From contig JAZQMD010000122.1 in assembly GCA_045543215.1 (NCBI GenBank), positions 1 through 6,364 on the forward strand: 6,364 bases of DNA, given 5' to 3'. Under the pieces are notes generated by a model. It did no database searches. It saw nothing but the letters and a program-made list of their open reading frames with translations, and was not told the origin of the DNA. Positions 1-5,818 of this stretch are shown here, in pieces. Made by a program: the position numbers and the translations under genes. Each line of letters opens with the position of its first letter. The stretch's first letter is position 1. The DNA comes from DXYV01 sp045543215. Its GTDB lineage: Bacteria; Bacillota; Clostridia; Oscillospirales; Oscillospiraceae.

Positions 1-36
1 CTTATCCAACAGCCTATCCACCTGCTTCTGATCCAA
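1..36 (-). CDS. start of an unidentified gene, cut by the window edge
   Basis: The minus strand shows GGGAGG at 50-45, an 8-nt spacer, and a TTG codon at 36-34 that opens a frame running off the left edge. The 12 visible residues read MDQKQVDRLLDK, a charged and probably helical N-terminus. The same frame also opens at an ATG at 81-79. That ATG has no Shine-Dalgarno and would lie only about 7 nt from the predicted transcription start, so TTG is preferred. A strong promoter lies just upstream and the tail-operon terminator separates it from the tail genes, so it belongs to a new transcription unit. Twelve residues are too few to name a family. A lysis-cassette or regulatory gene would be plausible in this position, but that is only inference. 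Confidence 0.45.
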   Translation of the reverse strand, partial: MDQKQVDRLLDK

Positions 37-94
37 ATTCCGTTCCTCCCCAACTTTTTCCCTTCCATAATAAAATATCATTAATTTAGCATTG

Positions 95-123
95 ATTATA
101 TCACTTTTTCATAAAACCTTCAA
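95..123 (-). promoter_or_regulatory. sigma-A-type promoter with extended -10
   Basis: On the minus strand a TTGAAG box (123-118, 4 of 6 matches to TTGACA) is followed after exactly 17 nt by a perfect TATAAT (100-95). A TG dinucleotide at 103-102 gives an extended -10. Transcription would start near position 88, about 50 nt upstream of the TTG start codon at 36. The promoter sits just downstream of the tail-operon terminator and would drive the gene that leaves the left edge. No operator-like repeat is obvious around it. Confidence 0.72.
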
Positions 124-131
124 ATAAAATA

Positions 132-191
132 TAGCATAATAGATAAAAGGACTGTCCCTCAAGCAGGACAGTCCTTTTATCTATTATGCTA
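132..191 (-). terminator. intrinsic terminator made of a 26-bp perfect inverted repeat
   Basis: The arms at 132-157 and 166-191 are perfect reverse complements, separated by an 8-nt loop (158-165). The core is GGACTGTCC / GGACAGTCC flanked by AAAA and TTTT, as in a bidirectional intrinsic terminator. On the minus strand the U-tract after the core lies at 178-175 in the other orientation's arm and the run of A/T continues the pairing outward. The stem takes in the last two sense codons and the stop codon of the YmfQ gene, whose TAA (186-184) is followed in frame by TAG. It closes the tail operon. Because it is symmetrical it should also stop transcription arriving from the left on the plus strand. 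Confidence 0.88.
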
Positions 192-753
192 CCATTTTTT
201 CTAGTACCTCCCAAGTATATTTACGGCCATCCAGTCTACTCCACCTAGAGAAATACTGCTCCATCAAAGCCCAGGTAATATACCAGAATACATACTCAAT
301 CTCCAAGTGACAGGGTAAAATCTCCTCAATAATCTTTTTCATTTCATCATAGCGATACGGGATTCCTGGTACATTGGGAAAAGAGACTTGAATATATCCC
401 GGTCTTCCCGTCTCCGTCGCCACGGCATTTAGTCCACATCCGACCAGGTTATCATTAATAGCCGCCAGAGTAAAGGAGTCTCCACCAATGCGAAGTAGGG
501 CAGCTAAGGCTGCTCTACGCTGTTCCAGACTATTGGTCACGGGGCGATAAGACAACAGACTTTCCACCGCCTCTAACCCGCTATCCTGGGCAGTGAGCAC
601 CATCATCTCCCGAGCGGTTAGTCCTAATTGGGCTTCACATTCATCCAGGGCAGTACCCTGTGCAGCTAATTCGGCTGTTACAAACGTGCCTCCATCCAGG
701 TCATACACCCCTAGAGGACGCAGTAGATTAGTCAAATAATCTTTATAGCCCAC
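184..753 (-). CDS. YmfQ/XkdU-like baseplate protein (DUF2313 family)
   Basis: The 189-residue protein resembles the YmfQ/DUF2313 family (PBSX XkdU, Mu gp48 type), which closes the baseplate wedge of contractile tails next to the J protein. Visible family features are the N-terminal stretch around residues 4-20 (YLTNLLRPLGVYDLDGG follows the usual pattern), a helical middle with paired arginines (79-80), the segment GGDSFTLAAIN at 90-100, and the C-terminal LPCHLEIEY at 146-154 followed by an aromatic FWYITWA. The length is typical. The GTG start (753-751) directly abuts the TGA of the J gene, with GGAGG 11 nt upstream, so translation is probably coupled. The 3' end lies inside the operon terminator. 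This is the last gene of the tail operon, and no fibre gene follows before the terminator. Confidence 0.87.
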   Translation of the reverse strand: MGYKDYLTNLLRPLGVYDLDGGTFVTAELAAQGTALDECEAQLGLTAREMMVLTAQDSGLEAVESLLSYRPVTNSLEQRRAALAALLRIGGDSFTLAAINDNLVGCGLNAVATETGRPGYIQVSFPNVPGIPYRYDEMKKIIEEILPCHLEIEYVFWYITWALMEQYFSRWSRLDGRKYTWEVLEKMVA

Positions 754-1809
754 TCAGTCCATTCCCTCCACCGTCAGCGTCCCCAGTACAGGCAGCACAT
801 TGGCCTCTACAAGTACATCTGTAGTAGGAGCAGTAAATACGTAGTTCTCCACCCCGTCCACGGCATAAATCTGGGCCCCCAACCCGGCCAACAGTACATC
901 CTGCCCCAACCGCTCTCCATTAAACCACTTGGTCAGAGCACTTTTCACGCTCTCCTTTACAGCTGTGGCATTATAGTTCTCTGCCGCTTTGACCTTCACC
1001 GCCAAATTTACAGTATGAAGGATGGGTGCCAAAACCTTTACATCAACGGCAATCTCCCGCACGCTGTTGAAGTATCCCTGCACCTGTGCGATAAGTTCAC
1101 TACCCGGTGTCCCCGCCAAAGTGGCCACCACAACGTCCACTGTTCCAACCCCTCGTACCCTAGGAAGGACAGACGCGGCGACCACTTCCTCAAACGCCAT
1201 GGCCTTCTGGTGATAAAAGGCCGCATTTGCCCCATTGGCTAACCGCCGATAGGTCTCCAGCACCCGTACCCGCAGGGACTCGTCATCCTCATCATCGGCC
1301 CCTCCTACAAAAGGGGCTGGATTGGTACAAGCCGCGATTCCTGCCGGTGCCACCGCCATGGTCAGGATGGTTCCAGGGGCAACGTTACCCATCGCCCCGG
1401 CCTCCACCGCCCTGGCGGGTACATCCACATAGAGAGACCCTGTAGGTAGGGTAGCATCCTGTATCGTCTCAAAGCGCACCAGTCCCGCTGTCATGCATAC
1501 CGTCCCTGCTGGCACGGCCAGTGGATTTGAAACGGCTGTCCTTACAGAGAATCGTAGGCTTCCCTCGGCCTTGGCCGCCCCCTTGCGTTCTACTCCCCGC
1601 AAGGCGGCGTGATGATCCAAACATTCTCCCGTAGCCGTCTGGGGGAAGCACTGCTTCTCCGTCCACCGCGCCTGGAGATAGAGGGCATGAATCTGGGCAG
1701 CCACTGCATAAAAGCGCACAGCCAAATCGCCTCCCGCCCCGGCATCCAAGCCGGTACGCTGGCTAAAAAGTTCCCTCATCTCGCCATATATCTCATCAAT
1801 GGTTTTCAT
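754..1809 (-). CDS. baseplate J-like protein (XkdT / Mu gp47 family)
   Basis: The 351-residue protein matches the Baseplate_J family (P2 gpJ, Mu gp47, PBSX XkdT), a wedge subunit that links the central hub to the periphery and relays the contraction trigger. Recognisable parts are an N-terminal helical segment (about 1-75), the conserved RKGAAKAEGSLRF (75-87), a beta-rich PAGTV region (100-104), NPAPFVGGADDEDDESLRVRV (about 163-183, the most diagnostic motif of the family, rich in acidic residues) and RGVGTVDVVV (219-228), ending in an alpha/beta C-terminal part. The ATG at 1809 is preceded by GAGGTG with a 5-nt spacer. It lies 9 nt after the gp25-like gene and ends directly against the YmfQ start. 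The family assignment is firm; the exact role is inferred from family knowledge. Confidence 0.93.
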   Translation of the reverse strand: MKTIDEIYGEMRELFSQRTGLDAGAGGDLAVRFYAVAAQIHALYLQARWTEKQCFPQTATGECLDHHAALRGVERKGAAKAEGSLRFSVRTAVSNPLAVPAGTVCMTAGLVRFETIQDATLPTGSLYVDVPARAVEAGAMGNVAPGTILTMAVAPAGIAACTNPAPFVGGADDEDDESLRVRVLETYRRLANGANAAFYHQKAMAFEEVVAASVLPRVRGVGTVDVVVATLAGTPGSELIAQVQGYFNSVREIAVDVKVLAPILHTVNLAVKVKAAENYNATAVKESVKSALTKWFNGERLGQDVLLAGLGAQIYAVDGVENYVFTAPTTDVLVEANVLPVLGTLTVEGMD

Positions 1810-1818
1810 TATCTCACC

Positions 1819-2163
1819 TCATACATTCACAGTCACCTGTATGGCCTCCCCCCGGCACTCCAGCTCCGCTTCCACTCTGGCTCCCGCCCCAGCGGGAGTC
1901 ACCTTCACCTCACTGACCCTCAGCGCCTCCTCATCCCTCAGTGCCTCAGCCACATACTGCCGTGCCAGGGCCTCCCAATCCCCCGGGCGCTGTCTGGGCA
2001 ATTGGTAAAGCCTACTGCCTAGTTCAGGTATTAAGGGAAAGCTTCCCCGCCGGACGGTAAGCTTGAACAGAGCTCGCTGAAGCAGTTCCTCTCCTCCAGT
2101 GGTTCGGGCAAAGCCGCCCTTCCCATCCGGTAGATAATCTCCATCCTTCAAAAGCAGTTCCAT
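1819..2163 (-). CDS. gp25/GpW-like baseplate wedge protein (XkdS, DUF2634-like)
   Basis: The 114-residue protein has the pattern of the small lysozyme-like wedge proteins (T4 gp25, P2 gpW, PBSX XkdS), which contact the sheath start and are conserved in every contractile system. The signature is a block around residues 25-55: a helix with EELLQRALFKL, then RRGSFPLIPELGSRLYQL. A second helix (about 61-77) and a two-strand C-terminal sheet (83-113) follow. The ATG at 2163 is preceded by an AGGTGAGG site. It lies 11 nt after the spike gene and 9 nt before the J gene, the usual xkdS-xkdT order. No odd feature is seen. Confidence 0.85.
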   Translation of the reverse strand: MELLLKDGDYLPDGKGGFARTTGGEELLQRALFKLTVRRGSFPLIPELGSRLYQLPRQRPGDWEALARQYVAEALRDEEALRVSEVKVTPAGAGARVEAELECRGEAIQVTVNV

Positions 2164-2174
2164 TTCCTCACCTC

Positions 2175-2585
2175 TCAGCCCATCATATTTGTAATCAATT
2201 CAGCTGAAATACGCCTGATTTTCTCCTCCAATTCCTCACCGGCTACTGTAAGCTTCCCGCCAACCTCCACATCCCGGCTCAGAAGCGCCCTTCCATCCGT
2301 CTTTAGGATAATCTGCGCCCCACCAGGGGCAGACAGTTCCACCTCACCCGCCGGGATCTCACCATCTACAGGCGTACCCATCACACAGTGCCCCTCTCCC
2401 GTCTTGAGCACCAATACCTTCTGTCCCACAGCCGGCCTCCATCGGTAGCCTCCCGGTGCATAGACCACCAGTCCCCGACGCTCACTATCCAACTCAACCG
2501 CCACTCCACCGTCTGACAGGGTGACCTGACCGGTATCTATTGGCCCCTCCTGTCCTGCTTTCTTTTGCTGCCTGGAAAGCCACAT
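2175..2585 (-). CDS. small baseplate spike protein (gpV/gp45-like, OB-fold)
   Basis: The 136-residue protein sits where contractile tails encode the central membrane-piercing spike. Residues about 17-73 look like the OB-fold of gpV/gp45 proteins: short beta strands with APGGYRWRPAVGQKVLVLKTG (43-63) and a cysteine-containing GHCVMGTP. Residues about 82-117 are regular beta strands (ELSAPGGAQIILKTDG, then VEVGGKLTVAG) as in the triple-stranded beta-prism of spikes. The last 19 residues form an amphipathic helix, and no HxH iron-binding tip is seen. The ATG at 2585 has GGGGGAG 4-5 nt upstream. It is followed after 11 nt by the wedge gene. The call rests on fold pattern and gene order and is less certain than those of its neighbours; a PBSX XkdR-like protein is the alternative. 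Confidence 0.72.
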   Translation of the reverse strand: MWLSRQQKKAGQEGPIDTGQVTLSDGGVAVELDSERRGLVVYAPGGYRWRPAVGQKVLVLKTGEGHCVMGTPVDGEIPAGEVELSAPGGAQIILKTDGRALLSRDVEVGGKLTVAGEELEEKIRRISAELITNMMG

Positions 2586-2610
2586 AGCTCTCCCCCTTTC
2601 CGTTTTTAAA

Positions 2611-3564
2611 TCAAACCAGCAAATCAGTCTCTCCCATGATCAACTGTGTGTATGCTCCACCTGCGTTGATGCCAGTAATTGTCTCGGCTACCCGATAAAC
2701 TCCATTTCCTCCAAACCCCTTCCAATCCACCTCCACAAGCTGACCCGGAAAGGCATAAAACAATCCTGGCACCGTGGCTTCACACCGTACCCGTTCTGCC
2801 CGGGAGGCCCGCAGCTGGTACTGCCCTGAGTAGCGCATGGCGGTGGAAGTAGACTTTCCTGTGGTGGTCACCACCCGGCGACACTGTCCCCCCCTAGCTT
2901 GGAATTGCTCATCATTCACTATTTCGCTCATCCCCCGGCTTCGATCTCGCACCACTACCTGAGAAAGCATACCGTACCTTTTTTCTCCATAGGACAGCTT
3001 GGTAAGAGCGTTTCCCGTACTCAGCTTGAATGTCTCTCCGTCCTGCCATCCCCTAAGGATAAGTTTTCCATCCCGATCAAAGCGGGGTACAACTCCTCCA
3101 TAGTAGCAGGCAAATTCATGAATTACGCTCCACTCGCTCCTTCCGCTGCCCACTGCAAAGCCATGCACCGATGCCAGATCAGGGATTCCGGCCAGTTCGA
3201 TTGCATAGGGGGCAACATGGTTGCGCACAATATCTTCAGCCGTAGCAATCTGGTACTCCATGGGCAAAGCTTCATTATCCAGCAGCAAAGCCTGCATTCC
3301 CCTCCCAGACAGTTCCAGCCTGCTGCCCTGTTCATCCCGGAGGCAGATGTACTCATCCACCACCCCAGTAAACACCGTCTTTCCTTTATATACGGCCTGG
3401 AAGCGAGTAGCTGCCGACATGGCAGTTTCTGCACCCGGTTCCCATACGCATTTGATCGTAAATGCATCGCAGGGCACCCCCAAGCCGTAAGAAAATTCCC
3501 ACTCCAATGAATCTGGGAGGGCATACCTCTCTCCATTGTAGTAGGTCAGATAGGCTTCTATCAT
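2611..3564 (-). CDS. tail hub protein, late-control gpD / XkdQ-like
   Basis: The 317-residue protein resembles XkdQ of PBSX and the gpD/gp27-like hub family, which forms the trimeric ring joining tube and spike. Visible features are an N-terminal beta-rich domain (LEWEFSYGLGVPCDAFTIKC, about 20-39, with KGKTVFTGVVDEY at about 60-72), the typical LELSGRGMQALLLDNEA segment (about 83-99), a helical domain with EDIVRNHV (about 109-116) and GRSEWSVIHEFACYYG (about 140-155), and a C-terminal beta domain ending in a YTQLIMGE strand. The length fits XkdQ. The ATG at 3564 overlaps the LysM gene's stop by 4 nt (ATGA) with only a weak ribosome site, so translation is probably coupled to that gene. It is followed after 25 nt by the spike gene. 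Confidence 0.86.
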   Translation of the reverse strand: MIEAYLTYYNGERYALPDSLEWEFSYGLGVPCDAFTIKCVWEPGAETAMSAATRFQAVYKGKTVFTGVVDEYICLRDEQGSRLELSGRGMQALLLDNEALPMEYQIATAEDIVRNHVAPYAIELAGIPDLASVHGFAVGSGRSEWSVIHEFACYYGGVVPRFDRDGKLILRGWQDGETFKLSTGNALTKLSYGEKRYGMLSQVVVRDRSRGMSEIVNDEQFQARGGQCRRVVTTTGKSTSTAMRYSGQYQLRASRAERVRCEATVPGLFYAFPGQLVEVDWKGFGGNGVYRVAETITGINAGGAYTQLIMGETDLLV

Positions 3565-4178
3565 GCCACCCGCACCTTCTGTCCCACATTAATTAAATTG
3601 GGGTTTTTAATCTGTGGATTAAGGGCGATAAGGGCAGTCAACTCCACGCCGTATCTAACAGCAATTCCCCATAAGGTTTCTCCCTGCACTACTGTATGCC
3701 AGGTAGCCTCCGCCCCCTTTGCAGAACTTTCCTCCCGACCATCTTCCAACCCTTGATCCGCTTTTATAACCGCTCCTATCTCTTTTTCAGGCACTCCTAA
3801 AAGCTGGACACTGGTTGCCGTTGCAGCGTGCTCCTCCCAAAATTCAAAGCGATATCGTACATAATCAGGCCGTGGCTCTTGCTCCAGTTCCAGTCCCACA
3901 AACCAGGCCGAAGCAGTATCCCAAAGGGGATGCACCAGAATTCCTGGTGTCTCCTCGTAGAATACCGTGGCCAAGGCCTTGAAATTGGTATATGCATCCC
4001 CTCCCACAAATTCCCCCTCTCCCTTCATAACCCGCCTGGTAAGTCCCAGGTTTTGGAGGGCGTACTGCCCAAAAGGGACCTTGTTGACCGCCATCTTCCG
4101 CTCAAACTCAATAGAGTACACCCTGGGATTATGGGGCCACAGGAATCCCTTATACCGCATCCTGGATAATCTCATCAT
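3561..4178 (-). CDS. LysM-domain baseplate protein (XkdP-like)
   Basis: The 205-residue protein corresponds to XkdP/gp53-like baseplate proteins that cap the tube and bind the hub. Residues about 160-204 form a clear LysM domain (HTVVQGETLWGIAVRYGV, then LIALNPQIKNPNLINVGQKVRV). The N-terminal part (about 7-117) has the pattern of the distal-tail / DNA-circularisation N-domain found in such proteins: a KGF start, GILVHPLWD (79-87) and a closing YRFEFWEEH (109-117). An acidic, serine-rich linker (about 140-158) joins the two. Tandem ATG codons at 4178 and 4175 are possible starts. The GGAG upstream is 2 nt from the first and 5 nt from the second, so 4175 may be the true start. It lies about 30 nt after the unidentified 185-residue gene. 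The LysM domain probably anchors the baseplate centre or touches peptidoglycan. Confidence 0.88.
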   Translation of the reverse strand: MMRLSRMRYKGFLWPHNPRVYSIEFERKMAVNKVPFGQYALQNLGLTRRVMKGEGEFVGGDAYTNFKALATVFYEETPGILVHPLWDTASAWFVGLELEQEPRPDYVRYRFEFWEEHAATATSVQLLGVPEKEIGAVIKADQGLEDGREESSAKGAEATWHTVVQGETLWGIAVRYGVELTALIALNPQIKNPNLINVGQKVRVA

Positions 4179-4207
4179 TTCTCCCTCTCTCCATCCTCAG
4201 CCCCTCG

Positions 4208-4765
4208 TCAAAGTAGAGTGAGCCCTCCGTCATACCTTCTGGCGTCCCGCTGGAATACCCGATCCAGATCCTTGACATCCATACCTAAACCGCTGGTTTG
4301 TTGCTCAGTGAGTTCCACCGTTACCCTGTGGCTTTCATCCTCTAAGGTGCGCAGCCTCCCCTGGCGCAGTTTCTGATAAAGGACAGGTAGAATTTGCGCC
4401 CCCTTTTCCACCGTTACAATGGCTGCTTGCCCACGTACGCCACCAGCGATTCCTATTCCTTCAGACGAGCTTTCCTCCCGGCCAGCTGCCCACACCGCAG
4501 TTTCCACCAACCTACCTGCTATATCCCTCAGTCCATTTTGATCATAGCTCTGCTTTTGCCCAATCCCCTGGACTCGGCCCCACTCCAGGTCTTTACGAAA
4601 AGCCCCCTTTATATTCCAATCCACCTTGCCAAACCCCACTTCTTCTAATGAGAAAGCGATTTGGCCCTTCTCTTTTTGTTGAAAAGCTTTTCTGCCTGTC
4701 AGTCGACTCTCTCCGAGCGAAAGGAGGAGCGCCTCCTGCTCCTCCTGCTCTTGCAGCAAATTCAT
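4208..4765 (-). CDS. unidentified 185-residue protein in the tape-measure position
   Basis: I do not recognise this family. The start is the ATG at 4765, with GGGAG about 6 nt upstream; a TTG one codon earlier is less likely. The protein begins with a Gln/Glu-rich helix (about 4-13) and has a mixed middle with several basic and aromatic residues (KVDWNIKGAF, 47-56). After a Ser/Glu/Gly-rich stretch (97-110) come a hydrophobic strand (114-119) and a helix (122-136), and it ends in a charged helix, MDVKDLDRVFQRDARRYDGG (162-181). No transmembrane helix, long coiled coil or repeat is visible. It lies between the frameshifted chaperone and the LysM gene, exactly where a large tape-measure gene is expected. 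It could be a very short or diverged tape-measure protein, a tape initiator, or an unrelated baseplate protein. Confidence 0.7.
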   Translation of the reverse strand: MNLLQEQEEQEALLLSLGESRLTGRKAFQQKEKGQIAFSLEEVGFGKVDWNIKGAFRKDLEWGRVQGIGQKQSYDQNGLRDIAGRLVETAVWAAGREESSSEGIGIAGGVRGQAAIVTVEKGAQILPVLYQKLRQGRLRTLEDESHRVTVELTEQQTSGLGMDVKDLDRVFQRDARRYDGGLTLL

Positions 4766-4785
4766 CAAATTCTCCCAAATATCTT

Positions 4786-4995
4786 TCAGGGTTGTTCCCC
4801 CCGTTTCATCCGTTCAAAGCGTTCCTGGTCAAAGGATGGATTTATACCTGCTCCCATTCCTTCCACCTGGCCTGCGCATACAGGGCATCGCTCCTCCTCT
4901 GCCCTTGCACGACAAGCTGGGCACAGAGCAGCCAACCGCTCCTGGTCATCTAGAATGAGGTGAAGTGCGCATAGCAGATAGTCCCTGTCTGTCAT
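4786..4995 (-). CDS. possible separately started zinc-knuckle protein (69 residues)
   Basis: Inside the frameshift extension an ATG at 4995 is preceded by GGAGG (5008-5004) with an ideal 8-nt spacer. It could produce the last 69 residues alone, beginning MTDRDYLLCALHL. That product would carry Cys25, Cys28, Cys37 and Cys40 as a compact Cys4 zinc-knuckle, with helices on both sides. It could be a free chaperone subunit made beside the fusion, similar to systems where both domains exist separately. The ribosome site may instead be incidental. The frame is certainly coding; independent initiation is the uncertain part. Confidence 0.5.
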   Translation of the reverse strand: MTDRDYLLCALHLILDDQERLAALCPACRARAEEERCPVCAGQVEGMGAGINPSFDQERFERMKRGEQP

Positions 4996-5429
4996 AGCCC
5001 TTGCCTCCGGTGAGGAAGGAAGCACACCAAAGCTTTGAAGCACACGCCACTTAAGGCGCTCATAAGGCGTGTGCTCTAGGCTTTTTTTAGTGCATCTATT
5101 CTCTCCTCGCCGTCCTGTGGAGAGGGGTTTTCCTCCCGGTTGAACTGATCCCACCGCTTGGACAGGTCTGCGATTTCTTCCACTCGAAGCTGTTTTAAAA
5201 CCTCCTGCCCGTCTGCAAAGACTGGGGTGCCATCCCGGATGAGCGCCTTGGCAAGTAAGCACGCATTAGAACACAATGCCCTTTCCCGGTTTCCCTGAAT
5301 CAGCTGCGCAGCTTCCCTTCCCACTTCCAAAATTTCATACGCAGAAAGTAACCGCAATTCCATCCCATCCCTCACGCTTAGAACAGTTTGGTTTCGCCCC
5401 GCCAACAGGGCGGATAACTCCCAGTCCAT
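4786..5429 (-). CDS. tail-assembly chaperone, -1 frameshift product (G-T type fusion)
   Basis: This is the long form made when ribosomes slip back one base at the A7 run (5088-5082). Reading goes from 5429 to 5082 and resumes at 5082 in the -1 frame to a TGA at 4788-4786. The product has 214 residues: 116 shared with the short chaperone and a 98-residue extension beginning SLEHTPYERLKW. The extension contains a helical part and then CPAC (170-173) and CPVC (182-185), a Cys4 zinc-knuckle-like arrangement with 8 residues between the pairs, and ends NPSFDQERFERMKRG. In lambda the equivalent gpGT binds tube protein through T and tape measure through G. By analogy the extension should recruit tube subunits. 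The continuous open -1 frame, its coding character and the signal all agree. Confidence 0.85.
5039..5088 (-). promoter_or_regulatory. programmed -1 ribosomal frameshift signal
   Basis: In the zero frame the message reads CTA AAA AAA GCC TAG, giving the slippery heptamer A AAA AAA at 5088-5082. A 6-nt spacer (5081-5076) holds the zero-frame TAG stop. It is followed by a perfect 10-bp stem, AGCACACGCC (5075-5066) pairing with GGCGTGTGCT (5048-5039), around a 17-nt loop. One further G-U pair can form at the base. Slippage by -1 enters the open frame that encodes the 98-residue extension. Heptamer, spacer length and hairpin all fit the tail-chaperone frameshift known from lambda G/GT and many other dsDNA phages. 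Confidence 0.9.
5076..5429 (-). CDS. tail-assembly chaperone, short zero-frame form (XkdN/gpG-like)
   Basis: The 117-residue protein is the major product of the chaperone gene, ending at TAG (5078-5076) just after the slippery site. It is mostly helical: an N-terminal ELSALLAGRNQTVLSVRDGMELRL segment (roughly 4-27), helices through the middle with two cysteines (CSNAC), and a C-terminal RWDQFNREENPSPQDGEERIDALKKA. The W-x-x-x-NRE-x-NPS pattern near the end is common in tail-assembly chaperones placed before the tape-measure gene. Such proteins are not part of the finished particle; they hold tape and tube subunits during assembly. The ATG at 5429 overlaps the tube gene's TGA by 1 nt, with GGAGGTGAG upstream inside the tube gene. 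Identification rests on position, length, pattern and the frameshift. Confidence 0.83.
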   Translation of the reverse strand: MDWELSALLAGRNQTVLSVRDGMELRLLSAYEILEVGREAAQLIQGNRERALCSNACLLAKALIRDGTPVFADGQEVLKQLRVEEIADLSKRWDQFNREENPSPQDGEERIDALKKA

Positions 5430-5818
5430 CAGGCGCTCACCTCCATGCGCTTGGTCGCGGACACAGTTACCTTCTCCACTACCATAGCCCCCAAGTCTCC
5501 CGTCTCACCGATGGCACTCCACTGGCAGCCGGAGAAAATAATTTTCCGATCCGGCTTACAAATAACCAGGGAGAAATCACTCAGTTCATAAAAATCGATG
5601 CCGTCGGCGATAGCCTGGTCAGTGGCATACAGCCTGGTCAGCTCGATGACATACTGCCTCTGTCCCTGAATCGTGGCCACAGGCTCGGATTCGCCAAAGG
5701 CCTCTACAGGGGTACTTCCCCTGGTGGTCTTGGCGGAATATCCCTGAACCACCGCTATCTTTTTCCCGTCAATTTCTAAATAAATATCGCTACTGGTAGG
5801 AAATCCTGTTGCAGACAT
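5429..5818 (-). CDS. tail tube protein
   Basis: The 129-residue protein lies between sheath and chaperone, the invariable place of the tube gene in contractile tails. It is small and beta-rich, with DIYLEIDGKKIAVVQGYSAK (about 11-30), VEAFGESEPVATIQGQRQYVIELTRLY (38-64), DFSLVICKPDRKIIFSGCQW (81-100) and VEKVTVSATKRMEV (114-127), consistent with the tube-forming fold that stacks as hexameric rings. I chose the ATG at 5818 because AGGAG lies about 8 nt upstream and the protein then starts like a normal tube protein. A GTG at 5926 in the same frame would add 36 arginine- and cysteine-rich residues without a ribosome site. It is slightly shorter than PBSX XkdM (about 147 residues). The call depends on gene order as much as on sequence. 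Confidence 0.8.
   Translation of the reverse strand: MSATGFPTSSDIYLEIDGKKIAVVQGYSAKTTRGSTPVEAFGESEPVATIQGQRQYVIELTRLYATDQAIADGIDFYELSDFSLVICKPDRKIIFSGCQWSAIGETGDLGAMVVEKVTVSATKRMEVSA

Noticed and set aside
1609..2022. 137-codon plus-strand open frame opposite the J and gp25-like genes
   Set aside because: It is antisense to two confidently assigned baseplate genes and has no domain signature.
2899..3510. 203-codon plus-strand open frame opposite the hub gene
   Set aside because: It is a shadow of the gpD/XkdQ-like gene. It has no recognisable domain and lies wholly inside a well-supported gene.
4731..4752. Short CCTCCTGCT direct repeat near the start of the 185-residue gene
   Set aside because: It is explained by codons for the Gln/Glu-rich N-terminus and is only two units long.
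5083..5262. N-terminal part of the open frame that begins at 5262, upstream of the frameshift site
   Set aside because: It overlaps the chaperone coding region in another frame and its translation is rich in Arg, Gly and Pro without pattern. The frame becomes meaningful only after the slippery site.
5276..5779. 167-codon plus-strand open frame opposite the tube and chaperone genes
   Set aside because: It overlaps two supported genes and their junction, and its product shows no family pattern.
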